From assembly GCA_003696125.1 (NCBI GenBank), contig RFHZ01000804.1:1-6324 (forward strand): a DNA stretch of 6,324 nucleotides, in the 5' to 3' direction. Each line of letters starts with the position of its first letter. The first letter of the stretch is position 1. Positions 5,732 to 6,324 of the stretch are shown piece by piece. The notes under the pieces are model-generated. The model saw only the letters and a list, made by a program, of their open reading frames with translations. It was not told the origin of the DNA and searched no databases. The DNA is from Nitrospinota bacterium (GTDB lineage: Bacteria; Tectomicrobia; Entotheonellia; J063). Position numbers and translations under genes: made by a program.

Positions 5732-6324
5732 TCAGTGTTTGGCCTCATCCACCGCCCATTCGGTATCGACGAGCCCGGCTCCCTGCGCTTCCCAGGGCTC
5801 GCCCAGATCGATGGCCGTCTCCTGCAGGATCTGCCGCACCTCCTGCGGGGTCAGATCCGGGTTTGCATCCAGCAGGAGGGCGACCAGCCCGCTCACATGC
5901 GCCGTGGCCTGGCTGGTCCCGCTGGCCAGCCCATAACCGCTGTTCAGGTTGGTGGAGATGACCGGCATCTCCCCGCTCCCCCCGGGAGCCACCACATCCA
6001 CGGCCAGGCCTTCCACGCTGTACGAGGCGATATTCCCCGTCTCATCGGTGGCACCCACCGCAATCGTCTCCGGGTACTGGGCCGGGTATTTCACCTGCCA
6101 GGTGCAGCCGGAACTGCTGTCGCCGCCTTCACTGTCCCCGCCTTCACTGTCGCCGCCTTCACTGTCCCCGCCTTCACTATCTCCCCCTTCACTGGCCGGG
6201 ATGGTGCAGTCGTAGTTGCCGACCGAGGCGACCATGATTACACCCTGCTGCTCGAGCCACTGGATGACCTGGTGGAGGGGGGTGCTCCGCTGGTAGCAGC
6301 CGTGGCTCATGTTCACCACCCGGA
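5732..6324 (-). CDS. Subtilase C: S8 serine protease with SEGGD repeat loop (partial, N-terminus outside window)
   Basis: The C-terminal 196 residues of a third tandem subtilase. The frame is open to the right edge and the first visible residues RVVNMSHG align with RVVNMSLG inside subtilase A, so the signal peptide, propeptide and catalytic Asp and His lie beyond the window. Numbered from the first visible codon, the oxyanion Asn is N36 (SVGNYDC) and the nucleophile is S137 (SGTSQATAHVSG). Five perfect SEGGD repeats occupy residues 44-68, bracketed by C39 and C73. The protein ends soon after the catalytic domain (DEAKH), without RTX repeats. It resembles subtilase A around the loop (NYDC, IPASEGGDS, CTWQVKYPA) but subtilase B at the C-terminal end (LTPQEVRQILQETAIDLGE), so it is a mosaic. 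MSHGC replaces the MSLGF of A and B, with an extra Cys. Confidence 0.93.
   Translation of the reverse strand, partial: RVVNMSHGCYQRSTPLHQVIQWLEQQGVIMVASVGNYDCTIPASEGGDSEGGDSEGGDSEGGDSEGGDSSSGCTWQVKYPAQYPETIAVGATDETGNIASYSVEGLAVDVVAPGGSGEMPVISTNLNSGYGLASGTSQATAHVSGLVALLLDANPDLTPQEVRQILQETAIDLGEPWEAQGAGLVDTEWAVDEAKH
5771..5860 (-). repeat. 90-bp block nearly identical to 4326-4415 (C copy)
   Basis: The partner of 4326-4415, with 89 of 90 bases matching at an offset of 1445. It lies at the C-terminal end of subtilase C. Just outside, the paralogs drop to roughly 80% or less, as expected from a recent local gene conversion tract. Confidence 0.9.
6119..6193 (-). repeat. SEGGD tandem repeat in subtilase C (15-bp units, 30-bp dimers)
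   Basis: Five consecutive 15-bp units encode SEGGD. The third base of a Gly codon alternates C/G, giving a 30-bp dimer: 6121-6150 and 6151-6180 match at 29 of 30 bases. This is the most homogeneous of the three tracts, suggesting recent expansion by slippage or unequal crossing over in whole 15- or 30-bp steps, which keeps the frame. Confidence 0.95.

Noticed and set aside
6119-6193. CRISPR-like short direct repeats
   Set aside because: The units are contiguous 15-bp repeats in the reading frame of a protease with no unique spacers. They are a coding minisatellite.
5732-6319. Subtilase C as a complete 195-aa protein starting at 6319
   Set aside because: The frame continues to the window edge and the first residues align with the middle of the catalytic domain in the paralogs. 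The missing Asp and His are outside the window, not lost.

Overview
The window comes from a moderately GC-rich bacterium. I cannot name the phylum from sequence alone. All five recognisable genes lie on the minus strand, so transcription runs from high to low coordinates: subtilase C (cut by the right edge), subtilase B, subtilase A, a noncoding gap of about 270 bases, a sensor histidine kinase, then a response regulator cut by the left edge. The NtrB-like kinase, a sigma-54-like promoter match and RTX repeats would suit a Gram-negative lineage (for example a deltaproteobacterial or Nitrospirota-type genome). That is inference, not a placement.

Right two thirds (2207-6324): three tandem paralogous S8 (subtilisin-family) secreted proteases. 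They are separated by only 32 and 40 bases and the two visible starts have strong Shine-Dalgarno sites, so they look like one operon. A and B have a Sec signal peptide, an inhibitor I9-like propeptide and a complete Asp/His/Asn/Ser catalytic set. C shows only its C-terminal half. All three carry a Gly/Glu-rich pentapeptide tandem repeat at the same place, a loop just after the oxyanion-hole Asn: SEGGD in A and C, GEGAA in B, with nearby cysteines. Subtilase A alone has a C-terminal RTX-type calcium-binding domain of about 24 nonapeptides with a 36-residue higher-order period marked by Tyr. Subtilase C is a mosaic, A-like around the loop and B-like at its C-terminal end, where 89 of 90 bases match B. 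This points to gene conversion within the array.

Gap (about 1939-2206): a G-run motif and an 11-bp perfect hairpin lie just past the stop of subtilase A. A cluster of overlapping inverted repeats ending in a T run (a likely terminator of the protease operon) follows, then an AT-rich stretch with a GG-N10-GC sigma-54-like promoter match upstream of the kinase.

Left third (1-1938): a two-component pair, a membrane sensor kinase followed 31 bases later by a CheY-like receiver protein. The pair may control the protease array, but only adjacency supports this. The most unusual features are the cassette-like repeat loops, the mosaic paralogs and the ordered RTX super-repeat.
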